Positions 43,998-53,906 of a DNA stretch of 64,000 bases are shown here, piece after piece. The notes under the pieces were generated by a model. It made no database searches and was not told where the DNA came from. It saw only the letters and a program-made list of their open reading frames with translations. The stretch is from Echinicola marina (GTDB lineage: Bacteria > Bacteroidota > Bacteroidia > Cytophagales > Cyclobacteriaceae). Each line of letters starts with the position of its first letter. The stretch's first letter is position 1. A program made the translations under genes and the position numbers. Location: NCBI RefSeq assembly GCF_020463795.1, contig NZ_CP080025.1, forward strand, positions 2,353,501-2,417,500, given 5' to 3'.

Positions 43998-44609
43998 ATG
44001 GAATTATTTAGCTTAGGAATCCGGTCAATCTTTATTGACAATATGGTATTTGCGTACTTTTTGGGGATGTGCTCTTTCTTGGCCGTTTCTAAAAAAGTAG
44101 ATACAGCCTTGGGACTTGGTGCGGCGGTTATCTTTGTATTGACGATCACTGTTCCTTTGAACTGGCTATTGAATGAATTTGTACTTAAGGAAGGTGCGTT
44201 ATCTTTCATGGGTGAATCTTTCGCCACGATAGATTTGACTTTCTTGAGGTTTATTATGTTTATCGCGATCATTGCTGCCATGGTGCAGTTGGTGGAGATG
44301 ATTGTAGAAAAATTTGCTCCAGCTCTTTATGGAGCATTGGGTATCTTCCTTCCTTTGATCGCTGTAAACTGTGCGATCTTGGGTGGTTCTCTTTTCATGG
44401 CCCAAAGGGATTATACTTTAGCTGAGGCTACTGTGTATGGTTTTGGTTCTGGTATTGGTTGGTTATTGGCTATTATAGCCTTGGCTGCTATCAGAGAGAA
44501 ATTAAAGTATTCAAATGTGCCTAATGGTCTTAAGGGGCTTGGTATTACCATGTTGATTACAGGCTTGATGGGAATTGCCTTCATGTCTTTCATGGGGATT
44601 GACCTATAA
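43998..44609 (+). CDS. nqrE: Na+-translocating NADH:quinone reductase subunit E
   Basis: NqrE is the partner of NqrD in the membrane. The 203-residue protein has six membrane segments and the conserved [20 protein letters not shown] (about 22-41) and [16 protein letters not shown] (about 117-132), each with a Cys for the shared iron centre. A terminator begins about 20 bases after the stop and no nqrF follows. Confidence 0.95.
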   Translation: MELFSLGIRSIFIDNMVFAYFLGMCSFLAVSKKVDTALGLGAAVIFVLTITVPLNWLLNEFVLKEGALSFMGESFATIDLTFLRFIMFIAIIAAMVQLVEMIVEKFAPALYGALGIFLPLIAVNCAILGGSLFMAQRDYTLAEATVYGFGSGIGWLLAIIALAAIREKLKYSNVPNGLKGLGITMLITGLMGIAFMSFMGIDL

Positions 44610-44628
44610 TTTATAGGTACTAAATTTT

Positions 44629-44662
44629 AAGCCCTGCTGAAAAATCGGCAGGGCTTTTTTTG
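44629..44662 (+). terminator. Terminator closing nqrABCDE
   Basis: AAGCCCTGC pairs with GCAGGGCTT (stem 44629-44656) and is followed by TTTTTTTG. It ends the operon right after nqrE. Confidence 0.85.
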
Positions 44663-44867
44663 TTTTTTAGCTATTCAGGCATAATTTTTATAGCTTTTAT
44701 GCTGTCATTAAACTATAATCTGTATATCCGCTATGTTGCCAGTAAGCATTAATCCTTTGCTCGAGTGGTCGGAAGACTGAAGCAGCTGATACTTTATAAA
44801 AGCGATCGTTTTAACCTGCTTTTAATCTTTACTGGTATAATTGCGGATATATATAAACTAGAATACC

Positions 44868-45425
44868 ATGTCATTTACTTCCAAACGGATATTGAATTAC
44901 TTTCTAAAAGGTTTGCTTTTCGTAGCGCCTTTGGCACTGACCATTTATATTATCTTTCAGATTGTTAGATTTTTGGATAACCTTTTGCCTATTCCTGTTC
45001 CTGGATTAGGAATTTTGATTGTGTTTGCGATGATTACCTTTATAGGTTATCTCGCCAATATATTTATTACGAAGCCGATTTTTATACTATTGGAAAGGGG
45101 GCTTTTCAAGATTCCTTTGGTCAATATCATTTACACGAGTATTAAGGATCTGATGTCGGCCTTTGTGGGGGATAAGAAAAAATTCAATACTCCCGCAATA
45201 GTACAGTTGACCGAAACCATTAGCCGTTTGGGATTTATTACGCAGGATGACCTGACGGTGATAGGAGAGGAAGATTTGGTGGCGATTTATTTTCCCCATT
45301 CTTATAATTTCAGCGGAAATTGTTTCTTGGTACCCAGAAAGAATGTGCGTGTGCTGCAGAATGCAAATAGTGCCGATGTGATGAAGTTTATTGTTTCTGG
45401 TGGGGTTTCAGAATTGAAAAAGTAG
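44868..45425 (+). CDS. DUF502-family membrane protein
   Basis: The 185-residue protein has two membrane segments (about 8-32 and 45-70) separated by LPIPVPGLG and a cytoplasmic beta-rich domain. The sequence TSIKDLMSAFVGDKKKF (about 86-102) is typical of DUF502 proteins, which are widespread and of unknown function. It has its own transcription unit between two terminators. Confidence 0.88.
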   Translation: MSFTSKRILNYFLKGLLFVAPLALTIYIIFQIVRFLDNLLPIPVPGLGILIVFAMITFIGYLANIFITKPIFILLERGLFKIPLVNIIYTSIKDLMSAFVGDKKKFNTPAIVQLTETISRLGFITQDDLTVIGEEDLVAIYFPHSYNFSGNCFLVPRKNVRVLQNANSADVMKFIVSGGVSELKK

Positions 45426-45439
45426 TTAAGTGTTGTGCC

Positions 45440-45468
45440 AAAAAAGGCTCCATTAAGGAGCCTTTTTT
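45440..45468. terminator. Bidirectional terminator between the DUF502 gene and trxA
   Basis: AAAAAAGGCTCC pairs with GGAGCCTTTTTT in a 12-base stem with a five-base loop. It serves the two convergent genes. Confidence 0.88.
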
Positions 45469-45484
45469 GAATGTATTTTCCAAA

Positions 45485-45805
45485 TTAGATTTGTGCTTCA
45501 AGTTTTTGGGATAGGACAGCTTTTGGTACAGCACCCACTTGTTTGTCTACAATTTCGCCATTTTTGAAGAATAATAGCGTTGGGATACTTCTGATTCCAA
45601 ATTTTGATGCTACTCCAGGGTTAGCATCCACGTCCACTTTTCCTACTACCGCTTTACCATCATATTCACCAGCAATTTCTTCTACTACTGGTCCGATCAT
45701 TTTACATGGGCCACACCATTCAGCCCAAAAATCCACTAGGATTGGCTGATCAGAATTGATGATTTCTTCAAAGTTAGCGTCTGTAATTTCAATTGCTTTT
45801 GCCAT
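45485..45805 (-). CDS. trxA: Thioredoxin
   Basis: The 106-residue protein has the active site WAEWCGPCKMIGP (about 28-40, CGPC) and the cis-Pro region IRSIPTLLFFKNGE (about 72-85). It reduces protein disulfides in the cytoplasm. It lies between a terminator and its own promoter and is monocistronic. Confidence 0.97.
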   Translation of the reverse strand: MAKAIEITDANFEEIINSDQPILVDFWAEWCGPCKMIGPVVEEIAGEYDGKAVVGKVDVDANPGVASKFGIRSIPTLLFFKNGEIVDKQVGAVPKAVLSQKLEAQI

Positions 45806-45835
45806 TATATTGTGTGTTTATAGTTTTTCTGGTTT

Positions 45836-45843
45836 CAAATATA
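45836..45843 (-). promoter_or_regulatory. Probable -7 promoter element of trxA
   Basis: TATATTTG on the minus strand, 31 bases before the trxA ATG, fits TAnnTTTG. No clear TTTG is found at -33. Confidence 0.5.
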
Positions 45844-45934
45844 GTATTCTAAAGTATTTTAGGTTTCTTTTAGTTCCGCTTTGATGAAAATATTTCTCAA
45901 AGGTGGCTTGTAAGGTCTTGAAACGCAATATTTT

Positions 45935-48900
45935 TTAGATGATTTTGTAGCTGAGTTCTTGTATGCTTTCCAGTTCTTTGATCATCTCGAAAGAAGGATC
46001 AACCGTATATTTGGTAGACATCAGGTCCACTGCGATCCTTTCTTTTACATCTGTCACATTGATATGTAATTTGGCTTCTCCCTTGTATTTTGTGGTGATG
46101 GATTCCAGTTTCTCCATCAAATCCAAAGTAAGGTCATCGAGGTTGATGTTGATCCTGATGCCTTTTACCATCTTGCTCCTGACTTCATTGAGCAAAATAA
46201 TATTTCCTACTTTAAATTCCAGTTCCTCAGGGTTCCAACGTTTTCCCTGTATACTTCCTGTGACATAGAGGAACCAACCCGTCATAAAGTATTCTTTGAA
46301 TTTGACGTAATCATCGCCAAAGAAAAAGAAGGTGTGGCCGCCATTATAATCCTCTAAAGTCAGTGTGCCAAAGGGGTTGCCGTTTTTGGTGGTTCTGTGA
46401 GCAAAGGATGTTACCACACCCGCTGCCTTAATATTTTCTCCCTTGGATTTTAAGGCCTCTGTATTGGCAAATTCTGAAAGAGGGGTATTGGTAAAAGATT
46501 CAAATTCTACTTTGAACTGGTCCAATGGGTGGCCGGAAATATATAGCCCAACCACTTCTTTTTCGATATTGAGCTGCTGAAGCTGGCTGAATGGCTCGAT
46601 AGGAGTAATGCTGGGCATGGGAACTTCCATGCCAGAACCACCTCCAAACAGGGATACCTGAGAGCTTTCAGCTTCTTGGGCCTTTTTCTGGGCATATTTT
46701 ACCGCTTTTTCGATTAGGGTGGCATCATTTTCAGGACCTTCCAAGTACTGCCTTCTATGGTGGTCAGGAAAACAGTCAAATCCACCGGCCATGGCCAAGG
46801 ATTCCAACGTTTTCTTGTTGACAGCCCTCAGGTTGACTCTCTGGGTAAAATCAAAGATATTCTTATAATGGCCATTTTCTTCCCTTTCCTCTATGACCGA
46901 ATGTACGGCGGCTCCTCCAGCGCCCTTGATGGCAGCCAGTCCAAACCGGATTTGGCCTTCCTGGTTTACCGTAAAGCCTTCTTTGGATTCATTGACATCA
47001 GGTCCCAGTACTTCAATTCCCATTCGTTTACATTCTTCCATGAAGAAGGTTACTTGGGTGATGTCGTTCATATTATTGCTCAGTACCGATGCCATGTATT
47101 CGGCAGGGTAGTGGGCTTTTAGGTAGGCTGTTTGATAGGCTACCCAGGCATAACAAGTGGAGTGGGATTTGTTAAAGGCGTAAGAAGCAAAGGCTTCCCA
47201 GTCCTTCCAGATCTTTTCCAGTTTAGTTTTATCATGCCCTTTTTCTGCCGCCTGATTGACAAATTTCGGTTTCATCTTATCCAGGACATCCTTCAGCTTC
47301 TTACCCATTGCTTTACGGAGGACATCGGCCTCACCTTTGGTAAAGCCTGCCAATTTCTGGGAAAGGAGCATTACCTGTTCCTGGTAGACGGTAATCCCGT
47401 AGGTTTCCTGAAGGTACTCCTCCATATCATCCAAGTCATAGGAAATCTCTTCATCTCCATGCTTCCTTCTAATAAAACTTGGGATGTACTCCAATGGCCC
47501 TGGACGATAAAGGGCGTTCATGGCAATCAAATCGGCAAAAACGGTAGGCTTAAGTTCCCGCATGTATTTCTGCATACCAGCGGATTCATATTGGAATATC
47601 CCTACTGTTTCACCTCTTTGGAAAAGTTCATAGGTAGGGGCATCATCGATGGGGAAATTTTCAGGATCCAGCTCTATGCCATGCCTTTCCTTGACGATCT
47701 TTACGGCGTCTTTGATCAGGGTAAGGGTTTTCAGTCCCAAGAAGTCCATTTTTAGCAGGCCTGCACTTTCTACCACGGAGTTATCAAACTGCGTACAGTA
47801 CATGTCGGAGTCTTTGGCCAATGCTACTGGGACAAAGTTGGTAATATCGTCTGGGGTAATGATTACCCCACAGGCGTGGATTCCCGTGTTTCTTACTGAT
47901 CCTTCCAGGACCTTGGCCTGATTGATGGTTTTCGCGAGGTCATCAGCTCCCTTGGATATATTGATGAGCTCATAAGCCTTGTCTATGTTCTCAGCATTGC
48001 CTTTTAGCTTATCTGAAAGCTTGGCACGGTCGCTTGCCAGCCCAAATAATGCTTTGAGTTTGATGTCTGGAACCAATTTGGCCAATCTATCTGCATCAGA
48101 TAGAGGAAGGTCCAATGCTCTAGCGGTATCGCGAATGGCAGATTTAGCAGCCATGGTACCATAAGTGATGATCTGGGCGACCTGATTGGCACCATATTTT
48201 TCGATTACGTAATCGATTACTTTTTGACGACCGTGGTCATCAAAGTCAATATCAATATCGGGAAGTGATACCCGGTCTGGATTAAGGAATCTCTCAAAAA
48301 GGAGATCGTACATGATGGGGTCCACATTGGTAATCCCGATGCAATAGGCTACTGCTGAACCGGCGGCAGATCCCCTTCCTGGGCCAACAGACACGCCCAT
48401 TTCCCTGGCTGCGGTGGTGAAATCCTGTACGATAAGGAAATAGCCGGGATAACCTGTGTTAGCAATAATGGAAAGCTCAAAGTCAAGTCTTTCCCGGATT
48501 TCGTCCGTGATTTCCGGATAGCGTTTTTTTGCACCTTCATAAGTGAGATGGCGTAAATACGCATTTTCCCCTCTTTTGCCTCCATCCTCATCATCTTGGG
48601 GATCCTGGAATTGTTCAGGAATATTGAATTTGGGGAGCAGTACCTCTCTGGCCAGCTTATATACTTCGATCTTTTCTACGATCTCATTGGTGCATTCAAT
48701 GGCTTCTGGAAGGTCTGCGAAGAGCTTTTTCATCTCTTCAGGAGTTTTGATATAAAACTCTTCATTGGGGAAGCCGTAGCGGAATTCCCGGCCTCTTTTC
48801 CCAATGTACTTTTTAGGTTTGTCTACCTTTTCCCCATCTTTTACGCAAAGAAGAATATCATGGGCTTTGGCATCGTTTTTTGTGTTATAATAAGTGTTGT

Positions 48901-50224
48901 TTGCGGCGAAATACTTTACATCATATTTTTTAGCAAAGCGCAATAGTACTTCATTGACCTTTTCTTCTTCAGGTACACCGTGGCGGTTAAGTTCTACATA
49001 GAAATCATCGCCAAACAGCTCCTTCCACCATACAAAGGCTTCTTCTGCCTGGGTCTCCCCAACGTTTAGGATCAGGAAGGGTATTTCTCCCCATAAACCA
49101 CCTGTGGAGGCAATAATATCACCTTTGTATTGCACCAAAAGCTCTTTGTCAATCCTGGGTACATAATAAAATCCTTGGGTATAGGCAAAAGAGGCCAGTT
49201 TGGCCAAATTATGGTATCCGGCTTTGTTTTTTGCTAAGAGAACGGCCTGAAAGCCATCATCTTTTTTGGATTTGTCCTGATGGTTTTGGCATATATTGAA
49301 CTCACAGCCTACGACAGGTTTGATGTCATTGGCCATGGCTTCTTTTACGAAGTGGAAGGCAGCCATCATATTTCCATGATCTGTCATGGCGATTGCCGGC
49401 ATATTGAATTCCTTCGCACGGGCCACCATGGCAGGAATCTCTGAGGTGGCCTGAAGGATGGAATATTGCGTGTGCACATGAAGGTGGCTAAATGGTACAT
49501 CCACCAAGTCACCTATATCGGCTTTACGGGCTTGCTTGAATACATCCTGTGCGGCCTGCTTTTGTTCATCCTTGGCAGCAGCAAAGTTAGCAGCATCCAG
49601 TTTTGGAGCTTCATAAATGACCTCTTCTACAGCAATGCCCTCTTCAGGTGGCTGTACTTTTGCACTTATTAGTCCAAAGAAACATTTGGCCGTAGCATCT
49701 ACGTCATAGGCAGCATCGTGAGCATCCTCGAATCCTACACCGAAGAGTTTTTGGTGTAATTCCGTAAGGGTTGGCCATTTGAATTTGCCTCCCCTGCCTC
49801 CAGGTATGGCACAGAACTCTGTGGAGATGTCCTTGGTATCCAGCTCCTTTTTCTCCATAAGCTGCATGGGGACATCAGCACGGAGGTATTCCGATCCGCA
49901 GACATTGATATCGAATCCGATATTATGACCTACCAAGTATTCGGCCTTGTCCACATCCTTATGGAAGATTTCAAGTACCTCCTTGAGGTCATGTCCTTCC
50001 TTCAAAGCCCGGTCTGTGGAAATTCCATGGACTTTTTCGGCATTGTAAGGTATAGTGAAACCTTCTGGTTTTACAATGTAATTATGGTTGGAGATCAGCT
50101 TCCCTTTTTCATCATGTAACTGCCAGGCCAGCTGTACCAGTCTTGGCCAGTTGTCCAGATCAGTGATGGGGGCGTTATAGTCCCGGGGTAAACCTGTGGT
50201 CTCGGTATCAAAAATAATATACAT
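45935..50224 (-). CDS. dnaE: DNA polymerase III alpha subunit with N-terminal 3'-5' exonuclease domain
   Basis: The 1429-residue protein fuses a DnaQ-type proofreading exonuclease (about 1-190; FDTETTGL at 5-12, GHNIGFDINV near 100, HDAAYDVDAT near 168) to a complete DnaE: PHP domain (HLHVHTQYSILQATSE, near 248), polymerase palm with PDIDIDFDD (near 680), tandem fingers, and an OB-fold (about 1255-1340). Separate alpha and epsilon subunits are the E. coli arrangement; PolC puts the exonuclease inside the PHP domain. The exonuclease-first fusion is known in Bacteroidota. It stands alone, 130 bases upstream of trxA. Confidence 0.96.
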   Translation of the reverse strand: MYIIFDTETTGLPRDYNAPITDLDNWPRLVQLAWQLHDEKGKLISNHNYIVKPEGFTIPYNAEKVHGISTDRALKEGHDLKEVLEIFHKDVDKAEYLVGHNIGFDINVCGSEYLRADVPMQLMEKKELDTKDISTEFCAIPGGRGGKFKWPTLTELHQKLFGVGFEDAHDAAYDVDATAKCFFGLISAKVQPPEEGIAVEEVIYEAPKLDAANFAAAKDEQKQAAQDVFKQARKADIGDLVDVPFSHLHVHTQYSILQATSEIPAMVARAKEFNMPAIAMTDHGNMMAAFHFVKEAMANDIKPVVGCEFNICQNHQDKSKKDDGFQAVLLAKNKAGYHNLAKLASFAYTQGFYYVPRIDKELLVQYKGDIIASTGGLWGEIPFLILNVGETQAEEAFVWWKELFGDDFYVELNRHGVPEEEKVNEVLLRFAKKYDVKYFAANNTYYNTKNDAKAHDILLCVKDGEKVDKPKKYIGKRGREFRYGFPNEEFYIKTPEEMKKLFADLPEAIECTNEIVEKIEVYKLAREVLLPKFNIPEQFQDPQDDEDGGKRGENAYLRHLTYEGAKKRYPEITDEIRERLDFELSIIANTGYPGYFLIVQDFTTAAREMGVSVGPGRGSAAGSAVAYCIGITNVDPIMYDLLFERFLNPDRVSLPDIDIDFDDHGRQKVIDYVIEKYGANQVAQIITYGTMAAKSAIRDTARALDLPLSDADRLAKLVPDIKLKALFGLASDRAKLSDKLKGNAENIDKAYELINISKGADDLAKTINQAKVLEGSVRNTGIHACGVIITPDDITNFVPVALAKDSDMYCTQFDNSVVESAGLLKMDFLGLKTLTLIKDAVKIVKERHGIELDPENFPIDDAPTYELFQRGETVGIFQYESAGMQKYMRELKPTVFADLIAMNALYRPGPLEYIPSFIRRKHGDEEISYDLDDMEEYLQETYGITVYQEQVMLLSQKLAGFTKGEADVLRKAMGKKLKDVLDKMKPKFVNQAAEKGHDKTKLEKIWKDWEAFASYAFNKSHSTCYAWVAYQTAYLKAHYPAEYMASVLSNNMNDITQVTFFMEECKRMGIEVLGPDVNESKEGFTVNQEGQIRFGLAAIKGAGGAAVHSVIEEREENGHYKNIFDFTQRVNLRAVNKKTLESLAMAGGFDCFPDHHRRQYLEGPENDATLIEKAVKYAQKKAQEAESSQVSLFGGGSGMEVPMPSITPIEPFSQLQQLNIEKEVVGLYISGHPLDQFKVEFESFTNTPLSEFANTEALKSKGENIKAAGVVTSFAHRTTKNGNPFGTLTLEDYNGGHTFFFFGDDYVKFKEYFMTGWFLYVTGSIQGKRWNPEELEFKVGNIILLNEVRSKMVKGIRININLDDLTLDLMEKLESITTKYKGEAKLHINVTDVKERIAVDLMSTKYTVDPSFEMIKELESIQELSYKII

Positions 50225-50519
50225 AAGTACTTCTTGGATTTGGGGAATCTAAATTAAGCCTAATCTTTTGAATCTGCCAGAAAGAAGACGGCAATTGTCA
50301 TAGAAAATATGCTTGGAATTTGGCCTTATAAAAAGGAGTAAAAGTGCTCTTTTTACACCTGTTTGATATCGTTTATATGGGGCGAATGTATGGGGCATTC
50401 TTTTTTATTTGCCAAATTATTAGTAAATTGAAATGTAAAATTTTGGACGGATATTTTGTCATATTTATATCGAAATACAGTAAGTCTTCTCTTCTTTTTA
50501 AAGAAATCACTAAATAATT
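50225..50519. other. Divergent promoter region of dnaE and the trehalose gene; no gene
   Basis: About 295 AT-rich bases between divergent starts. A 65-codon minus-strand frame (50373-50570) reaches into the trehalose gene and is not believed. No clear promoter pair could be assigned. Confidence 0.5.
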
Positions 50520-52688
50520 ATGGGAAAAACAATTATTGTGTCGAACAGGTTGCCTGTTAGTTTGAGGCATAAGAATGGAAAATTTGAGTTCAAACCCAGT
50601 GCCGGAGGTCTTGCAACAGGCTTAGGGTCAATTTACAAGGAAGGAGAGAATATTTGGATAGGGTGGCCTGGAAATGATGTGGAAGATCCGGAGCAGCGGG
50701 CGGAAATCATTATTGAATTGCACGATTTAAAAATGGCTCCAGTATTCCTGACCAGTGAGGATATTGAGCAGTTTTATGAGGGGTTCAGTAATGAAACACT
50801 TTGGCCAGCCTTTCACTATTTTACCCAGAATATTAATTATGACGAGGATCATTGGGATGCCTATGTGCGCGTAAATGAAAAGTTTTGTGATGCCATCTTG
50901 AAAAAGGCCAATCCGGATGATACGATTTGGGTGCATGATTATCAATTATTATTATTACCTCAAATGCTGAGGGAGAAATTGCCACATGCGACCATAGCAT
51001 TTTTTCAACATATTCCGTTTCCGTCCTACGAGGTGATCAGGATGTTGCCGTGGAGACATCAGATTCTTTCGGGAATGTGTGGAGCGGATTTGATAGGTTT
51101 CCATACTTATGATGATATGAGGCACTTTTTGAGTGCTGTGGGGAGAATAATGGGCTTGTCCAATGAGAGCGGTTATATACAAGCCGAGAATAGGCTGATC
51201 AATGTCGATTCCTTCCCAATGGGGATCGATTATGAGAAATTTGCCCAGTCTGCCAAATCCAGAAAGACCAAGAATATCGCCAAGAAGTTTTTGGGCGTAT
51301 TGGATGATCAAAAGTTGTTGCTGAGCATTGACCGTTTGGATTATTCGAAAGGAATTCCACAAAGAATTAAGGCCTTTGACCGGTTCTTGTCCGAAAATCC
51401 CGACTATCATGGCAAGGTGTCCATGATCATGGTGGTGGTGCCATCCAGGGCCAAGGTGAAATCCTATAAGAACCTGAAAGAGGAAATAGATACCTTGGTG
51501 GGAAGGATCAATAGTGATTATTCTACTTTGAATTGGGTACCGATCCATTATTTTTATAGGAGTTTTCCTTTTGAGGAGTTGAGTGCTTTTTATAGCATGT
51601 CAGATATTGCTTTGGTTACGCCATTGAGAGATGGTATGAACTTGGTCTGCAAGGAGTTTGTGGCCAGTAAGATCGACAAAAAAGGAACGTTGATCTTGTC
51701 TGAAATGGCTGGTGCCAGTAAAGAGTTGCAGGATGCTATTTTGGTCAATCCAAATGATAATAAAGGGGTTTCCGATGCTATAAAACAGGCCCTTACGATG
51801 GATGAGAAGGAGCAGAAAAGTAGGATTACTTCCATGCAGGATACCATTCAGCGATACGATATTTTCCAATGGGTGAAGGTGTTCATGGGCAGGTTGGATT
51901 ATGTGAAGAAAAAGCAGCAGGAATTACAGTCCAAGGAGGTGGATGCTGAGGTGATGAGCGAGCTGCATAATTATTTTCAGGAAGCCAAAAAGCCCATTTT
52001 ATTCTTGGATTACGATGGTACTTTGGTGGGTTTCAAGAGCAAACCAGAGGATGCCTATCCAGATGAGGAATTGAAAAAGTTAGTAGCAAAACTGACCAAG
52101 AAATCCCAAGTAGTGATTATAAGTGGCAGGGATAAGGAAACGCTTGGAAAGTGGTTCAAAGGCCAAAAGGTAGACCTTATTGCCGAGCATGGTGTTTGGC
52201 TGAAGACCAATGGAGCCAAAGACTGGGAACCCTATGCCGATGTGGATGATAGTTGGAAACCAGATATCAGGTCTGTGATGGAATATTATGTACAAAGAAC
52301 TCCGGGAGCCTTTATTGAAGAAAAACACCATTCATTGGTTTGGCATTATAGAAAAGTAGAAAGTGGATTGGGGGATTTAAGGATGAGAGAGTTGTTTAGT
52401 CATTTGAAGTATATGGCCAGGGGACATAATCTACAGGTTCTGGAAGGTAATATGGTGCTGGAAATCAAACGGCCTGATATCAATAAAGGCAGGGCTGCTA
52501 CCAGCTTTATGAAGGGGAATGAATATGATTTCACTTTGGCGATAGGTGATGACTGGACAGATGAGGATACTTTCCAAGCCATGCCAAAGGGCTCCTATAG
52601 CATCCGGGTAGGTTATAGTTACACTAAGGCAAATTATAATATCAAAAGTCCTAAAGAGGTGAGGTATTTATTGAATAAGTTGACTTGA
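50520..52688 (+). CDS. Bifunctional trehalose-6-phosphate synthase / phosphatase
   Basis: The 722-residue protein joins an OtsA-like GT20 domain (about 1-465; SNRLPVSLR, GGLATGLGS, VHDYQLLLLPQML, DRLDYSKGIPQRIKAF) to an OtsB-like HAD phosphatase domain (about 490-722; LDYDGTLVGF with the nucleophile Asp, GDDWTDEDTF near 680). It makes trehalose from UDP-glucose and glucose-6-phosphate in one polypeptide, for osmotic or desiccation tolerance. Both active sites look intact, unlike many plant fusions in which one half is dead. A terminator follows. Confidence 0.95.
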   Translation: MGKTIIVSNRLPVSLRHKNGKFEFKPSAGGLATGLGSIYKEGENIWIGWPGNDVEDPEQRAEIIIELHDLKMAPVFLTSEDIEQFYEGFSNETLWPAFHYFTQNINYDEDHWDAYVRVNEKFCDAILKKANPDDTIWVHDYQLLLLPQMLREKLPHATIAFFQHIPFPSYEVIRMLPWRHQILSGMCGADLIGFHTYDDMRHFLSAVGRIMGLSNESGYIQAENRLINVDSFPMGIDYEKFAQSAKSRKTKNIAKKFLGVLDDQKLLLSIDRLDYSKGIPQRIKAFDRFLSENPDYHGKVSMIMVVVPSRAKVKSYKNLKEEIDTLVGRINSDYSTLNWVPIHYFYRSFPFEELSAFYSMSDIALVTPLRDGMNLVCKEFVASKIDKKGTLILSEMAGASKELQDAILVNPNDNKGVSDAIKQALTMDEKEQKSRITSMQDTIQRYDIFQWVKVFMGRLDYVKKKQQELQSKEVDAEVMSELHNYFQEAKKPILFLDYDGTLVGFKSKPEDAYPDEELKKLVAKLTKKSQVVIISGRDKETLGKWFKGQKVDLIAEHGVWLKTNGAKDWEPYADVDDSWKPDIRSVMEYYVQRTPGAFIEEKHHSLVWHYRKVESGLGDLRMRELFSHLKYMARGHNLQVLEGNMVLEIKRPDINKGRAATSFMKGNEYDFTLAIGDDWTDEDTFQAMPKGSYSIRVGYSYTKANYNIKSPKEVRYLLNKLT

Positions 52689-52717
52689 TCTTTTGGATTA
52701 AAGATCATTGTTTTAAA

Positions 52718-52775
52718 GTTGTCCCAAAAGAGAGCGATTCCTTTTGGGATAACTTATTTTTTCGTTTTTTTGATT
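52718..52775 (+). terminator. Terminator after the trehalose gene
   Basis: TCCCAAAAG (52722-52730) pairs with CTTTTGGGA (52741-52749), with further GTT/AAC pairs outside, followed by several T-runs. Confidence 0.75.
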
Positions 52776-52815
52776 TAGTTATTGTTTGAACATCACCTTT
52801 TTAACAGGTCTACTT

Positions 52816-53901
52816 ATGAAGTTTAATCTAATGTTTTTAGCCTCTTGCATCTTATTTTTCCAGTGCCAAGAAAAGAATGAAACAGGGGAAGCATTACCTG
52901 TTATTATCATCGACCACGATAAGAAGGAGGAGTTGTCTTTAAGAGACTTTGCCAGTGATTACCGGGAAATTCCATTGGAGATGACCGAAAATAGCACCAT
53001 TCAATACATCAATGATATTGCTGTATCTGATGAACACCTATATATTGATGATGTCAAAAATGGCGTTTTGCAGTGCAATAAAGATGGGAATTTTATAAAG
53101 GTCATTGGGAAAAAGGCTGAAGAAGGACCTGAAACTTATGCAACTCCCACTTCTATTGCCTTTGATGAAGAAGAAAAGGCTATAATCATTGCGGATACTT
53201 ATCGCTTCAAACTATACAAATTCAATCTGGAGGGAAGGCTGATTGGGGAGACAGAAAAATTACCTGTTGAACCTATTTTTGTCAAAAGCTCCAAGGATGG
53301 CTATTGGGCAGTAGCAGAAGAGTTTGTTACTGATGGTAGTGGTAACAGTAGATTTTATCGGGAAGCTGAAATTTATAGACTTGATAAAGATCTAGAAATC
53401 CTAAATAAGTTTACGGCAGACCATTTAAGCTTGAAAAGTGCTTGGGGCGCACCGAGGCGACAGCCTTCACTACTTTTTTACTCGGAAAATGATTCTCTTA
53501 ATTACTTTTACAATCCTATTTTACTTCCTTCTCGTGCCTATTCAGGGAAATTTGACCGCGATACCTTGTACCAAGTACAGGAAGAAGGCCTTATACCAAA
53601 AGTAAGGTTTGCATTTTCCAGAGCGATATGGGATGGAGAAAAGAAAATTTTCCATCTCCGAAAGGTGATGGCCTATAAACAATATTATTTGGTTAGTTAT
53701 GAATATCGGAGCAGTCCCTACTTGTTTATTTATGATAGGTCCACCAAAGAAGGTAAGGTGGTCCAAGAGGGTTTGAGTTTACCTGGTTTAGAAGAAAAAT
53801 TTATGCCTTATTCAAAGTCCAATGGCCAAATGTACTTGATGGTACAAAGACCGCCTGAACCAGGTAAAGCAGAGCCTAATCCTTCAATTATACTCTTTTG
53901 A
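52816..53901 (+). CDS. 6-bladed beta-propeller lipoprotein
   Basis: From ATG 52816 (MKFNLMFLASCILFFQC) the 361-residue product has a lipoprotein signal peptide with lipobox Cys (FFQC). The body has propeller repeats such as IQYINDIAVSDEHLYIDDVK, GVLQCNKDGNFIKVIGKKAE and YATPTSIAFDEEEKAIIIAD, like the 6-bladed propeller family common in Bacteroidota. Role unknown; such proteins are usually outer-membrane lipoproteins. The longer frame from TTG 52786 has no support. It converges with the next gene, five bases apart. Confidence 0.86.
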   Translation: MKFNLMFLASCILFFQCQEKNETGEALPVIIIDHDKKEELSLRDFASDYREIPLEMTENSTIQYINDIAVSDEHLYIDDVKNGVLQCNKDGNFIKVIGKKAEEGPETYATPTSIAFDEEEKAIIIADTYRFKLYKFNLEGRLIGETEKLPVEPIFVKSSKDGYWAVAEEFVTDGSGNSRFYREAEIYRLDKDLEILNKFTADHLSLKSAWGAPRRQPSLLFYSENDSLNYFYNPILLPSRAYSGKFDRDTLYQVQEEGLIPKVRFAFSRAIWDGEKKIFHLRKVMAYKQYYLVSYEYRSSPYLFIYDRSTKEGKVVQEGLSLPGLEEKFMPYSKSNGQMYLMVQRPPEPGKAEPNPSIILF

Positions 53902-53906
53902 GTTTT

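Noticed and set aside
44765-44968. Possible remnant of nqrF after nqrE
   Set aside because: Translations in all frames between nqrE and the DUF502 gene lack FAD, NADH or 2Fe-2S motifs; a terminator separates them.
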